From assembly GCF_000687935.1 (NCBI RefSeq), contig NZ_JHZZ01000001.1, forward strand, positions 2,728,501 to 2,792,500: a stretch of 64,000 nt of DNA, read 5' to 3'. Origin of the DNA: Polaribacter sp. Hel_I_88 (GTDB taxonomy: Bacteria; Bacteroidota; Bacteroidia; Flavobacteriales; Flavobacteriaceae). The stretch's first letter is position 1. The number at the start of each line of letters is the position of its first letter. The notes beneath the pieces were generated by a model that was given only the letters and a program-made list of their open reading frames with translations, had not been told where the DNA came from and did no database searches. The translations under genes and the position numbers were made by a program. This document shows, piece by piece, positions 45,549 through 54,264 of this stretch.

Positions 45549-47498
45549 CTATTTTGTGATTAAAACCGCTTTTTTGTTATCTATTATTTGAGTTAAATTA
45601 GTATTTATTGATTTTCTCAATACATCAAAATCTCCACGTTCCACTTTTAAAACTATAGAGCTATGTTTCTCTAGGTTAATATTCCATTGTTCTTTTGCAA
45701 TAGTGTGTTGTTCTTTTGATTTTTGATTTGTTAATTGAGTTGTCTTAAGACCTTTTAATGAAAAGTTTTGATCAAATTCATCCCAATTAAAAAGAGCTAA
45801 ATATACGCCATCTTCATTTTCTGCTAGCAGCACATTAAAAGCATCATTTTTAGTTTTTGCATGACTCCATAAATCTAAAGGAATAAAACGGTTTGCTGTT
45901 TTAAGACTAAATGCATTGCTAATAAGCTGTTTACGCTCTTCTCTTAATGTAATTAAATTATCGCTATTTATTTTGATGCCTCCGAATAACGAAATGTAGT
46001 TACTCCACATTTCAGCTTCATTTAATGTTGTATTGCCTCCAAATTTTGTTTTACCCCAAGCACGTTCTGGCTCTTCGTCGAATTTATTTCTAACAACCAA
46101 ATAATCGGCATCGTTTTGAACAACTGTACTATTTAAGTAAAAATTACCTGCATTTTGAAACGTTGTAGCTTTGTAATATTCAAAAGTAGGGCTAATATCT
46201 TGCCCTGTTCTTAACCCATCTACAATGCCAAGTGTTGGTCCAAAAATAGAAGAGCAACCCAAAAAGAAACCATCGGCTATACCTTCTCTCATTGCTTTTA
46301 AACCTGCGCGTGTTCTTTCTACACTGGTCATTGTATTATCATAAGCCAGTACTTTAGTAACCGCATTTGAATTTCTATCGTTCTTTACAGCGTGTTCTGC
46401 TAGAATACTTTCTAAAAGACCATAACGCATAAAATCAATTTTAAAATAGCTATAACCCCATTCTGTACGAATAGTTTTTAAAGTGTTTTTCATGTAGTCG
46501 CAAACAGCTGGATTGGAAAAATCAAAGTAAATATATTCCATAAAAGTATCACCTTTATCGATAGCTAAACAGATGGTTTCTCCATCTTGATCTTTTAAAA
46601 ACCAGTCTGGATTTGTTTTATATAGGTCAGATTTTTTATCAGCTCTAAATCCATCAAGATGAATACCTGCTCTAAAACCTTTTGATTTTGCATAATCTGC
46701 AATGGCTTTCATACCACCTTGCAAATTATTACGTACGCTTAAATAATCGCCTCTATCTGTCCACCAGCCACCATCAATCTGAATAATATTTGCATCTTTT
46801 TCTTCTAAGGCAAGTTGGTCTATATTTTTAAGAACATCTTTAGTGTTATAAACTCTTCCGTAATAATCCCATGTAGACCAACCTTTTAGTTGCAGTGGCG
46901 CTTTAGGTTTTATGTTTTGTTCTTTCGCTATTTCTTCTCCATATTTAAATAATAAATCTTGCCACGAATTATTGCTGTCCAATAATATTTTTTCAAATTC
47001 AACGGTTTCTCCTGGCTCAATTGGTTTGCCTTCGCCATTCGCTTTTACAATAATCCCCTTTTTTTCATCATAATGAATATAAGGTAAGAAAGTGTTCCAA
47101 CTAAGAATTCCTGTAATAGAAAATTGATCGTTTTGGAGTTGCAACATTTGGTAGGTTCCACTTTTACTTTCTGTATCTGTTGTTAAGGTTTGATGAATTG
47201 GCGTTCTGCCCATACATGTGCCACCAAAAACTACCTTGGTTTTATTGGAAGCCATTTTTGGAGGGCTAATCACAATATTTAATGAATCTAGGTAGTCTAT
47301 TTTGTCGCTATTATTTTTAAATAAAATGCGAATATACTTTTGACCATTATTGTTTTTTTCAATTTCTACAGTAGATGAAATACTACTATGAGATGTATAC
47401 AAAATAACGTCAATTTTACTTTCTGTTTTGTTGTTACAGCTCGTAAAAAAAATGATAAAGGCCGCTAAAAAAAGCGTGTTTCTAAATAAATTTAACAT
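45549..47498 (-). CDS. Alpha-galactosidase-like lipoprotein (GH36/GH27 type)
   Basis: The 649-residue protein has a lipoprotein signal (AFIIFFTSCNNKTE, Cys at about residue 21). Residues about 25-200 are a beta-sandwich. The TIM barrel begins GWSTWDYYGRVYNTKDVL and includes NIIQIDGGWW, SYFKIDFMRYG (D355, the likely nucleophile) and GLRTGQDISPTF (D434, the likely acid/base). The C-terminal beta domain starts near residue 560. It would release terminal alpha-galactose from oligosaccharides. It is the third gene of the susC1-susD1 operon on the minus strand, 169 bases after susD, with a hairpin in the gap. The 19111 protein shares the WSxW and QIDGGWW motifs but differs elsewhere, so the two probably handle different linkages or substituents. 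Specificity for galactose rather than another alpha-linked sugar is inferred from the family. Confidence 0.83.
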   Translation of the reverse strand: MLNLFRNTLFLAAFIIFFTSCNNKTESKIDVILYTSHSSISSTVEIEKNNNGQKYIRILFKNNSDKIDYLDSLNIVISPPKMASNKTKVVFGGTCMGRTPIHQTLTTDTESKSGTYQMLQLQNDQFSITGILSWNTFLPYIHYDEKKGIIVKANGEGKPIEPGETVEFEKILLDSNNSWQDLLFKYGEEIAKEQNIKPKAPLQLKGWSTWDYYGRVYNTKDVLKNIDQLALEEKDANIIQIDGGWWTDRGDYLSVRNNLQGGMKAIADYAKSKGFRAGIHLDGFRADKKSDLYKTNPDWFLKDQDGETICLAIDKGDTFMEYIYFDFSNPAVCDYMKNTLKTIRTEWGYSYFKIDFMRYGLLESILAEHAVKNDRNSNAVTKVLAYDNTMTSVERTRAGLKAMREGIADGFFLGCSSIFGPTLGIVDGLRTGQDISPTFEYYKATTFQNAGNFYLNSTVVQNDADYLVVRNKFDEEPERAWGKTKFGGNTTLNEAEMWSNYISLFGGIKINSDNLITLREERKQLISNAFSLKTANRFIPLDLWSHAKTKNDAFNVLLAENEDGVYLALFNWDEFDQNFSLKGLKTTQLTNQKSKEQHTIAKEQWNINLEKHSSIVLKVERGDFDVLRKSINTNLTQIIDNKKAVLITK

Positions 47499-47608
47499 GG
47501 ATTGTTTTTTTTCAAAAATCGTTACAATTATTAATTGCTATACAACATTTATGTTTCATTGATGATGTTGTTTTGTCTCATTACACGTTTTATGACCTAT
47601 TTAACACG

Positions 47609-47650
47609 CTTTATCTACTAATGTTTTGATCTAAATATTAGTAGATAAAG
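47609..47650 (-). other. Intercistronic hairpin between susD1 and the galactosidase gene
   Basis: CTTTATCTACTAAT (47609-47622) pairs perfectly over 14 bases with ATTAGTAGATAAAG (47637-47650), loop of 14 bases. On the minus strand no T-tract follows, so it is not a standard terminator. It may protect the susC-susD transcript 3' end or attenuate read-through to the galactosidase. Confidence 0.6.
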
Positions 47651-47667
47651 AAATATTAAACTCTAAA

Positions 47668-49191
47668 TTATTTAATTTTAAAACCTTCAGGGTTTTGCTG
47701 TAAAGAGCTAGTGGATATCGCTAAAAACGGAATAGGTGTAATGTATTGCTCTTTTCCAGGTAGTCTAACAGGGAGTACATTTTCTGCAGGATCTCTTAAC
47801 GCTGCAATTTCCTCTAATTTTTCAGTTCTAATCAAGTCAAACCATCTTTTGTATTCTCCGGCTAATTCCCAACCTTTTTCGGCTAAAATTTCATCTGGGG
47901 TAGCAGACCCTACATCTATAGTTGGGTTTGGGGTTGAGTAATCAAAACCAGCAGCTCTTCTTTTTACTTGATTTAAAGCTTCAATAGAACTTGCTGTTTC
48001 ACCAATTCTTGCCTGTGCTTCTGCATATATTAAAAGAACTTCTGCGTACCTATATAATTCTCTTGCTCTAAAATCAAAAACTCTATTCGCTACAGTTAAA
48101 TCGGCAGTAATAGTAAATTTTTTGTACATAGGATGTTTTCGTTGAGATTCTTGCCAAGGCTTTGTTGCTGGATCTAGAATAATAATATTTCCTCCAGAAA
48201 CACCTCTTTGTGGTATTTCAGTGTAGAAAGTGGCATCTTTTCTTGGGCCATCAGGAAAATCATTAAAGAATTGTAATTCTGGAAAGGCATCAGAAAAACC
48301 TCTTGATTCATGAAAGCTATGCGCTGTTGCGTAATTAGACCTAATGTTTTCAGATTTTGAAAATTGTACAGAAAAAATAGATTCGCTACTATTTTGACTT
48401 TCTAATAACCATAAATTATCAATCGGTAACAATGTAAATGCTCCTGAATCAATAATTTCTTTTGCTTTGTTTGCTGCTAGCTGGTATTTTGTGTTATCTT
48501 TAACAGGCCAGCCAGCCCAAGTTAAGTACAAATCTGCCAACACTGTTTTAGCAGCCGCAGCAGAAACTCTACCAAAATTTGCAGTAGACCCAGCAGCAGG
48601 AAGATTGGCTTCGGCTATTAATAAATCAGCCTCAATGTGCGCATAGTTTTCTAATACAGTTGCTCTTACTTCTTCTCCAGTAGGTGTGGTTTCATCTAAA
48701 ATAATGGGCATATTCCCATGAGTTCTTACTAGATTTAAATAAGATAATGCTCTAAAAAAACGTGCTTCTGCATCGCCTACTGCTATGGCTTCTTGTGATG
48801 CAGTAGAGGTTTTAAGTCCATTAATCAAGCTATTAGAAAAGTAAATTGTTCTCCAATAATTATTCCAGCCATGATCTAACCAAACTATATTAGCATTTTC
48901 TCCATTTCCATAATCAAACCTATCAAATACTCTAAGAGGCGCTTTGTTTCCTGCTTCCCAGGTAGTAATATCATCTGCTCCATAGGTTGGTGTTCTTAAA
49001 AAATGTGGATCGGCATGTGTTATCAACACTTGTCTATAAATAGAAGTAAGCGCTGTTTCAATGTCTCCTTCCGTTGCTAAGTTTTCTATACTTATTACTC
49101 CTGATAAGTCTTCTTCTAAAGGAATACAAGAAGTAATTATCAATATATTTACTGATAGAAATAGTATTATTTTATTTATTGAAATTTTCAT
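47668..49191 (-). CDS. susD: SusD/RagB-like surface glycan-binding lipoprotein 1
   Basis: The 507-residue protein has a lipoprotein signal (LIITSCIPLEED, Cys at about residue 22). It then has the RagB/SusD fold of TPR-like helices: FFRALSYLNLVRTHGNMP (about residues 145-165), AKTVLADLYLTWAGWP, the late motif LYRYAEVLLIYAEAQARIG and WELAGEYKRWFDLIRTEKL near the C-terminus. SusD proteins sit on the outer face of the outer membrane, cap the SusC transporter and bind glycan chains. The gene starts 17 bases after susC (49209) on the minus strand, the usual order, and precedes an alpha-galactosidase. Low similarity to the SusD at 59035 suggests that the two pairs take up different oligosaccharides of the same polymer, which is inference. 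Confidence 0.94.
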   Translation of the reverse strand: MKISINKIILFLSVNILIITSCIPLEEDLSGVISIENLATEGDIETALTSIYRQVLITHADPHFLRTPTYGADDITTWEAGNKAPLRVFDRFDYGNGENANIVWLDHGWNNYWRTIYFSNSLINGLKTSTASQEAIAVGDAEARFFRALSYLNLVRTHGNMPIILDETTPTGEEVRATVLENYAHIEADLLIAEANLPAAGSTANFGRVSAAAAKTVLADLYLTWAGWPVKDNTKYQLAANKAKEIIDSGAFTLLPIDNLWLLESQNSSESIFSVQFSKSENIRSNYATAHSFHESRGFSDAFPELQFFNDFPDGPRKDATFYTEIPQRGVSGGNIIILDPATKPWQESQRKHPMYKKFTITADLTVANRVFDFRARELYRYAEVLLIYAEAQARIGETASSIEALNQVKRRAAGFDYSTPNPTIDVGSATPDEILAEKGWELAGEYKRWFDLIRTEKLEEIAALRDPAENVLPVRLPGKEQYITPIPFLAISTSSLQQNPEGFKIK

Positions 49192-49208
49192 AATTGTTAT
49201 TTAAGAAG

Positions 49209-52200
49209 TTAAAATCCAACTTTCATTCCAAAAGAGAAAGTTCTATTAATTGGGTATGTATTGATGTCTATTCCTAAATCTACATCAGATTGTCCAGTTG
49301 CAGTAGATTCAGGATCAAAACCAGTATAGTTAGTAATGATGAATAAATTTTCTGCATTTACATATAATTTTAGTTGATTTAAACCTATTTTGTCTAAAAC
49401 ATCTTTGTTTACGTTATATCCTAAAGACACATTTTTTAGTGATACAAATGAGCCGTCTTCTAAGAATTGGGTAGACAATAATTCTGTTCCATCTCTTTGA
49501 GCTGGAATATTACTTGGATTTGTTGGTGTCCAACGATTATTGTAGTCTGCATGTGTTGCGTGGAATTGTTGTGCTCCTAATGCCATCATACGACCTCTTT
49601 GAAAATTATAAATATCATTTCCTTGAGATCCTAACAAAATGAAGTTTAGGTCAAAGTTTTTATAGCTAACATCCCAGTTCCAACCCCAAGTAAAATTAGG
49701 ATTACCATTTCCAATGGATGTAATATCATCTGTAGTTATGCTTCCATCGTTATTAATATCTCTATATTTTGCGTCTCCTGGAACCCTTCCAAAAGCTGCT
49801 GCCTCTGCTTCTTCGCCTAATTGATAAACACCTTCAAAGATATATCCTCTAAAACTACTAATAGGTTTTCCAACTTCTACTCGTGTTGGGTTTACTGGGG
49901 TGAAATTTCCTGCAAAGCTATTTCCTAATTCAAGAGCATCAATACCGTCAATAAGAGAAATTACTTCGTTTCTGTTGCTTGATAAGGTAAATGTTGAGTT
50001 GATCTTCCATTTGTCGTTGTCTAAAATTCGTGCTCCTATAGTAAGATCAAATCCTTGGTTTTGAACCTCACCAGCATTAATAGTTTGCACTGTAGGCCCC
50101 ACAAAATCTGGTAGTATTCTTTCTAGTAATAAATCTTCTGTATTTTTTCTGTATAAATCTAAAGAAACAGTTAACGCAGAATTCCATAAACCTAAATCAA
50201 AACCAATATTCGATTGTCTGGTTGTTTCCCAAGTAAGATTTGGGTTTGCTAATCTATTAGAAGGGGCTAAACCAACAAATAAGGCACCACCTGTAAACGG
50301 ATAATTTACATTGTCTCCAAGTATAGGTAATGATCTTGTTGCCAATGGATCTATGGCTTGACTACCAATGATACCATAACTTAATCTCATTTTTAAGTTG
50401 TTAATAGTTTCTGAGTTTTCTAAAAATTTTTCTTTAGATACATTCCACGCAAATGAACCTGAAGGAAAAACTCCCCATCGATTATCTTCTCTGAATTTAC
50501 TTGATCCATCACCTCTTACAGAAACAGTAAACAAATATTTATCAAGAAAAGAATAATTTATTCTACCCAAAAATGATTGCAAGTTTTCATTGGTATTTGA
50601 ATTTTGAACAGCTTGAATAGCAGCTAATGATACATCTTTATAACCGGTTTGATCTGTAAAGAAGTTTTGAGCATCTATGATCTTATTTTCTCTAAGCACT
50701 TGCTGTTGTTCATGTATCGCATCAATTTTAAAAGAATGATCTGGGTTTTTATTCCAAGTATAGGTAAGTCTATTTGTATTTTGAATTCTGGTAACAAAAA
50801 TATCCTCAACTTGTGCAACACCAATATTGTTAACAATTCGCGGTATGTATCTGTTATTGTTTCTGTCAAAACGGTCTATACCACCCGAAATATTTAAATC
50901 TAAGTTTTCAAGGATGTTGTAATTTACATAAGAACTTACAGTAAACCGATTGTTAAAATTATTTCGAATATTGTTTTCTGGTTCAATTAAAGGATTTAAG
51001 AGACCATTCCCAACTCCAGGAATAAGAGGTATAAAATTATATTCTCCTGCATCATTAAAAGCGGGTGTAGTTGGATCCCAAGTAAGACCAAAAGCAATAT
51101 TTGCTCTTTCTCCAGATAGTTCTTCTCTGCTTGCAAATGTATTTAGACCTACTTTTATTTTATCGGTTAAATTTGCATTAAGATTAGATCTTAAGGTATA
51201 CCTTTTATAGTTTTGATTAATAATAGTTCCTTCAGATTCAAAGAAGTTACCAGAAATAAAATAATCAATATCATCGCTTCCACCACTTACAGAAAGTTGT
51301 GCATTAATAGCCATTGCTTGTGTGAATAAGCGGTTTTGCCAATCTTCGCCTCCACCTTGTCTCAATGCGTTGATTTGATCTTCTGAAAAGAATGTTGCGT
51401 TTTCTGCAAAATTTACACCTTCTGCAAACTGAGCAGGTGTCATCATATCAATTTTTTGAACAACGTTAGAGATACTTGTAAAAATTTCTAGGTCAACTTT
51501 TGCTGGCCCGCTTCTTCCTGTTTTAGTAGTTATTAAAACAACTCCATTAGCTCCTCTAGACCCGTAAATAGCTGTTGATGAAGCGTCTTTTAATACCTCC
51601 ATTGATTTTATGTCGTTTACATTCAATGAATTTATATTTCCTACAACAAGACCATCTACAACATATAAAGGATCGTTATTACCAGAAATCGAGTTAGAAC
51701 CACGAATTCTAATTTTAAAGCCACTTCCAGGAGCACCACTTGTTTGGTTTACTTGAACTCCAGCCGCTCTTCCTTGTAAAGCTTGGTCTATTTTTGTAAT
51801 GGGTTGTTTTTCGAAATCTTTCGATGATACTGAGGATAAAGCTCCTGTAACATCAGATTTTCGTTGACTTCCGTAACCGACTACAACAATTTCATTTAGT
51901 AAAGAGGCTTCCTCTTCTAAGGTAATGTTTAGATTGATACTTTTAGTAATTGTTTTTTTTACCGTTTTATAACCTAATAAACTGATAGTAAGTTCAGTTG
52001 GATTGTTTTTTAGTTTTATTTGAAATTTCCCATCAAAGTCAGAAATTACGCCGTTTTTGGTGCCACTTTCAATAATATTAACACCTGGCAACGTTTCACC
52101 TGTGGTGTCTTTAATAGTTCCATTAACGGTAGTTTGAGCAAAGGTAGATGCACTTGCCCAAAGAATAAAGCAAAATATGGAAATTGGTGTTTTCCATACA

Positions 52201-52229
52201 CTGAATAATTTAAGTCTCTGTTTTTTCAT
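49209..52229 (-). CDS. susC: SusC-like TonB-dependent outer-membrane transporter 1
   Basis: The 1006-residue protein has a signal peptide ending near residue 32 (STFAQ). A carboxypeptidase-like regulatory domain follows (TVNGTIKDTTGETLPGVNI, about 33-110), then the SusC signature NEIVVVGYGSQRKSDVTGA and the plug domain (ALQGRAAGVQVNQTSGAPG, SMEVLKDASSTAIYGSRGAN). The 22-strand barrel ends in the aromatic FSFGMKVGF. It imports oligosaccharides across the outer membrane with energy from TonB. It is the first gene of the minus-strand operon susC-susD-galactosidase and is driven by operator copy F, which lies back-to-back with copy E of the divergent operon. Confidence 0.96.
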   Translation of the reverse strand: MKKQRLKLFSVWKTPISIFCFILWASASTFAQTTVNGTIKDTTGETLPGVNIIESGTKNGVISDFDGKFQIKLKNNPTELTISLLGYKTVKKTITKSINLNITLEEEASLLNEIVVVGYGSQRKSDVTGALSSVSSKDFEKQPITKIDQALQGRAAGVQVNQTSGAPGSGFKIRIRGSNSISGNNDPLYVVDGLVVGNINSLNVNDIKSMEVLKDASSTAIYGSRGANGVVLITTKTGRSGPAKVDLEIFTSISNVVQKIDMMTPAQFAEGVNFAENATFFSEDQINALRQGGGEDWQNRLFTQAMAINAQLSVSGGSDDIDYFISGNFFESEGTIINQNYKRYTLRSNLNANLTDKIKVGLNTFASREELSGERANIAFGLTWDPTTPAFNDAGEYNFIPLIPGVGNGLLNPLIEPENNIRNNFNNRFTVSSYVNYNILENLDLNISGGIDRFDRNNNRYIPRIVNNIGVAQVEDIFVTRIQNTNRLTYTWNKNPDHSFKIDAIHEQQQVLRENKIIDAQNFFTDQTGYKDVSLAAIQAVQNSNTNENLQSFLGRINYSFLDKYLFTVSVRGDGSSKFREDNRWGVFPSGSFAWNVSKEKFLENSETINNLKMRLSYGIIGSQAIDPLATRSLPILGDNVNYPFTGGALFVGLAPSNRLANPNLTWETTRQSNIGFDLGLWNSALTVSLDLYRKNTEDLLLERILPDFVGPTVQTINAGEVQNQGFDLTIGARILDNDKWKINSTFTLSSNRNEVISLIDGIDALELGNSFAGNFTPVNPTRVEVGKPISSFRGYIFEGVYQLGEEAEAAAFGRVPGDAKYRDINNDGSITTDDITSIGNGNPNFTWGWNWDVSYKNFDLNFILLGSQGNDIYNFQRGRMMALGAQQFHATHADYNNRWTPTNPSNIPAQRDGTELLSTQFLEDGSFVSLKNVSLGYNVNKDVLDKIGLNQLKLYVNAENLFIITNYTGFDPESTATGQSDVDLGIDINTYPINRTFSFGMKVGF

Positions 52230-52533
52230 AATGTTTGTATGATTAGTTTTAAGTTTTAAGATGTTAATTCATAGTGCAATTTGATACTTAAATAATTGTT
52301 AGGTTAATTAGAATAAGTTCGTTTTATCATAAATGTATTTTAAATAGTTAGTATTTTGTTTCTAATTTCTAATAAATTGCAATTATGTAATACTTCAATT
52401 CATAAAATAATGCTTGTTTAAGAATTCATAACTAAAGATTGACTATTAGTAATTACTTAATTTTCTAATCTTTTTTTTAAACTTAATCGTTATTATTTTA
52501 GGTTAATTTATTGAATTAATAATTATATGGTCG

Positions 52534-52602
52534 CAAGTTCAGAGATTAGTTGATCAAGTCCAAGTATTTTTTGTGTCAAAACCGAGGTTTTTTTGTGTCA
52601 AG
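52534..52602 (-). promoter_or_regulatory. Operator/promoter copy F (susC1 operon)
   Basis: On the minus strand the first half-site CTTGACACAAAA starts at 52602 and the second TTTGACACAAAA at 52580, a nearly perfect direct repeat 22 bases apart. A CTTG box lies at 52537-52534, 43 bases after the second start. The susC ATG at 52229 is about 300 bases further on, so the leader is long; 52230-52533 is AT-rich and I see no gene in it. Confidence 0.72.
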
Positions 52603-52714
52603 TTGAAGTAGCTGTCTAATTCTTTTATAAAATTGTATCTAATATCGTCACTTAAACTGCAGTTTTATAATTCCTCTCCATAATAGTATGCTTGTTTTTG
52701 CAGTAAACTTAGAT

Positions 52715-52784
52715 TTTGACACATTTTGGAGGGGTTCTTGAACCTTAATCTATATATGTTTCGATAAAGAAGTCTTTAGATTTG
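52715..52784 (+). promoter_or_regulatory. Operator/promoter copy E (52866 operon)
   Basis: First half-site TTTGACACATTT at 52715, second CTTGAACCTTAA at 52737 (22 bases), TTTG box at 52781-52784 (44 bases) inside TAGATTTG, which is a perfect TAnnTTTG -7 box. It lies about 80 bases before the ATG at 52866. Copies E and F are 113 bases apart and point away from each other. Confidence 0.78.
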
Positions 52785-52865
52785 TATAGGATGTGTTATG
52801 ATAGATTATTTTCAAATATTAATCACCATAATTTATAACTTAATAGAGAATAAAAATTTAAATAA

Positions 52866-54263
52866 ATGAAATTAAATAATGGTTCTAACTTTTTAATCTG
52901 TTTTGTGCTAATGCTCTTTATAGTGTCTTGTAATTCAAGTCAAAAAACATTGTATAGCAAAGAAAACCTTGTTTTAACAAAGAATCGACTGTCAGATGGT
53001 TTGGGGTCTTTTTCGGTAAAGGATTTACCAAATGTAACTCCAAAAACAAATCTCAGATTAGTAGATGGCGCAACACCAATTATGGCTAAAATGTTTAACA
53101 TCGCTGTACATGATATAGAGCAAAATATTGTAACAAACGAATATGGTAGCTACTTTGCAGCCGGCAGACGATACACAGACAGAGTATACACCAGAGATAT
53201 TGCTTTTGCTGGAATTTTAGGGTTAAATGCCCTTTTTCCTGAAAAAATGAAACAATCTTTAAAAATTACCAGAGAAGTAAGAGGTAAATTAGGGTATAAG
53301 GTTTCGGAAGAACATGTTGTTACTGAGATAAATGTGCCATGGGATGCCATTACTAAAGATGAAAAAAAGATAATGGCACAGTATAAAACCAATAGTTATA
53401 CAAGACGAACGGATGATGTAGTTTGGATTTGGGCTGTAGACCATCTGTTTGAACTAAACCCGGAGTTCGCAGATTGGGCTTGGTTTTATGAAACAGGTAA
53501 AGAAAATTTTGAGCGTTTTTATGAGCCTTGGTTTGATGCTAGTGATGGTTTGTATAGAGGGCAGCCAACCTTTCAAGACATTACTTCTACAGCTTACCCA
53601 AAAAACATGTCTATTGCAGATTGTGTTTTACTTAAAAGTACCTCAACAAATGCGATGTATTATAAAGCCATGTTAGCGATGGCAAATGCTGCCAAAAAAA
53701 ATAATTTATTTGACGAAGCTAAAACTTGGGAAAATAAAGCAATCAATCTTAAAAAAGCCATCAAAAAAGAATTGGTTTTGCCCGACGGAACTCTAACGTA
53801 TTATAAAGATCGTAATGGGCATCTCATGAAAAATCAACATAACCTAGGAACAGCTTTTACTATTTTATTTGGAATTTTGGAAGGTGATGATGCCAAGAAA
53901 GCCATTGATTTATATCCGATGACAGATAAAGGTACTCCGTTGATTCATCCTTTCTTAGAAGATAACGAAGGAGATCATAATAGAGCATCTTGGCCGTTTT
54001 GTGACACTTTTTTTATTCAAGCAAAAGAAATAACAGATCAAAAAGATTATACAGGATATAATGCAGCAATTTTAGCTAGAACCTTAGGGACTAAAATTTC
54101 TGATAAGCGGAAAAAAAATTGGGGTGGTTTTGGCTCTTTTCACGAAAAAGTAGAACTTCCAGGAGGCCTTATCTCAGGGTCTGGACAACAACTTTGGACA
54201 TCGGCAGCATTTATAAATATTTGTTTGAGAGCAAATTTGATAAATTTAAAAACAAAGCCTTAA
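52866..54263 (+). CDS. Six-hairpin glycosidase-like lipoprotein
   Basis: The 465-residue protein has a lipoprotein signal (LMLFIVSCNSSQ, Cys at about residue 22). The rest is largely helical, as in (alpha/alpha)6-barrel glycosidases: YTDRVYTRDIAFAGILGLNA, INVPWDAITKDEK, RRTDDVVWIWAVDHLF, STSTNAMYYKAMLAMANAA, NQHNLGTAFTILFGILEGDD and DHNRASWPFCDTFFI. TRD and TDD acidic residues in these blocks could be catalytic. GH63, GH37, GH15 or GH125-type enzymes share this general look, but I cannot choose among them. It opens the operon with sulfatase 54265 (one base between stop and ATG), susC and susD, behind operator copy E. It probably acts in the periplasm on an oligosaccharide imported by that pair. 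Confidence 0.68.
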   Translation: MKLNNGSNFLICFVLMLFIVSCNSSQKTLYSKENLVLTKNRLSDGLGSFSVKDLPNVTPKTNLRLVDGATPIMAKMFNIAVHDIEQNIVTNEYGSYFAAGRRYTDRVYTRDIAFAGILGLNALFPEKMKQSLKITREVRGKLGYKVSEEHVVTEINVPWDAITKDEKKIMAQYKTNSYTRRTDDVVWIWAVDHLFELNPEFADWAWFYETGKENFERFYEPWFDASDGLYRGQPTFQDITSTAYPKNMSIADCVLLKSTSTNAMYYKAMLAMANAAKKNNLFDEAKTWENKAINLKKAIKKELVLPDGTLTYYKDRNGHLMKNQHNLGTAFTILFGILEGDDAKKAIDLYPMTDKGTPLIHPFLEDNEGDHNRASWPFCDTFFIQAKEITDQKDYTGYNAAILARTLGTKISDKRKKNWGGFGSFHEKVELPGGLISGSGQQLWTSAAFINICLRANLINLKTKP

Positions 54264-54264
54264 T

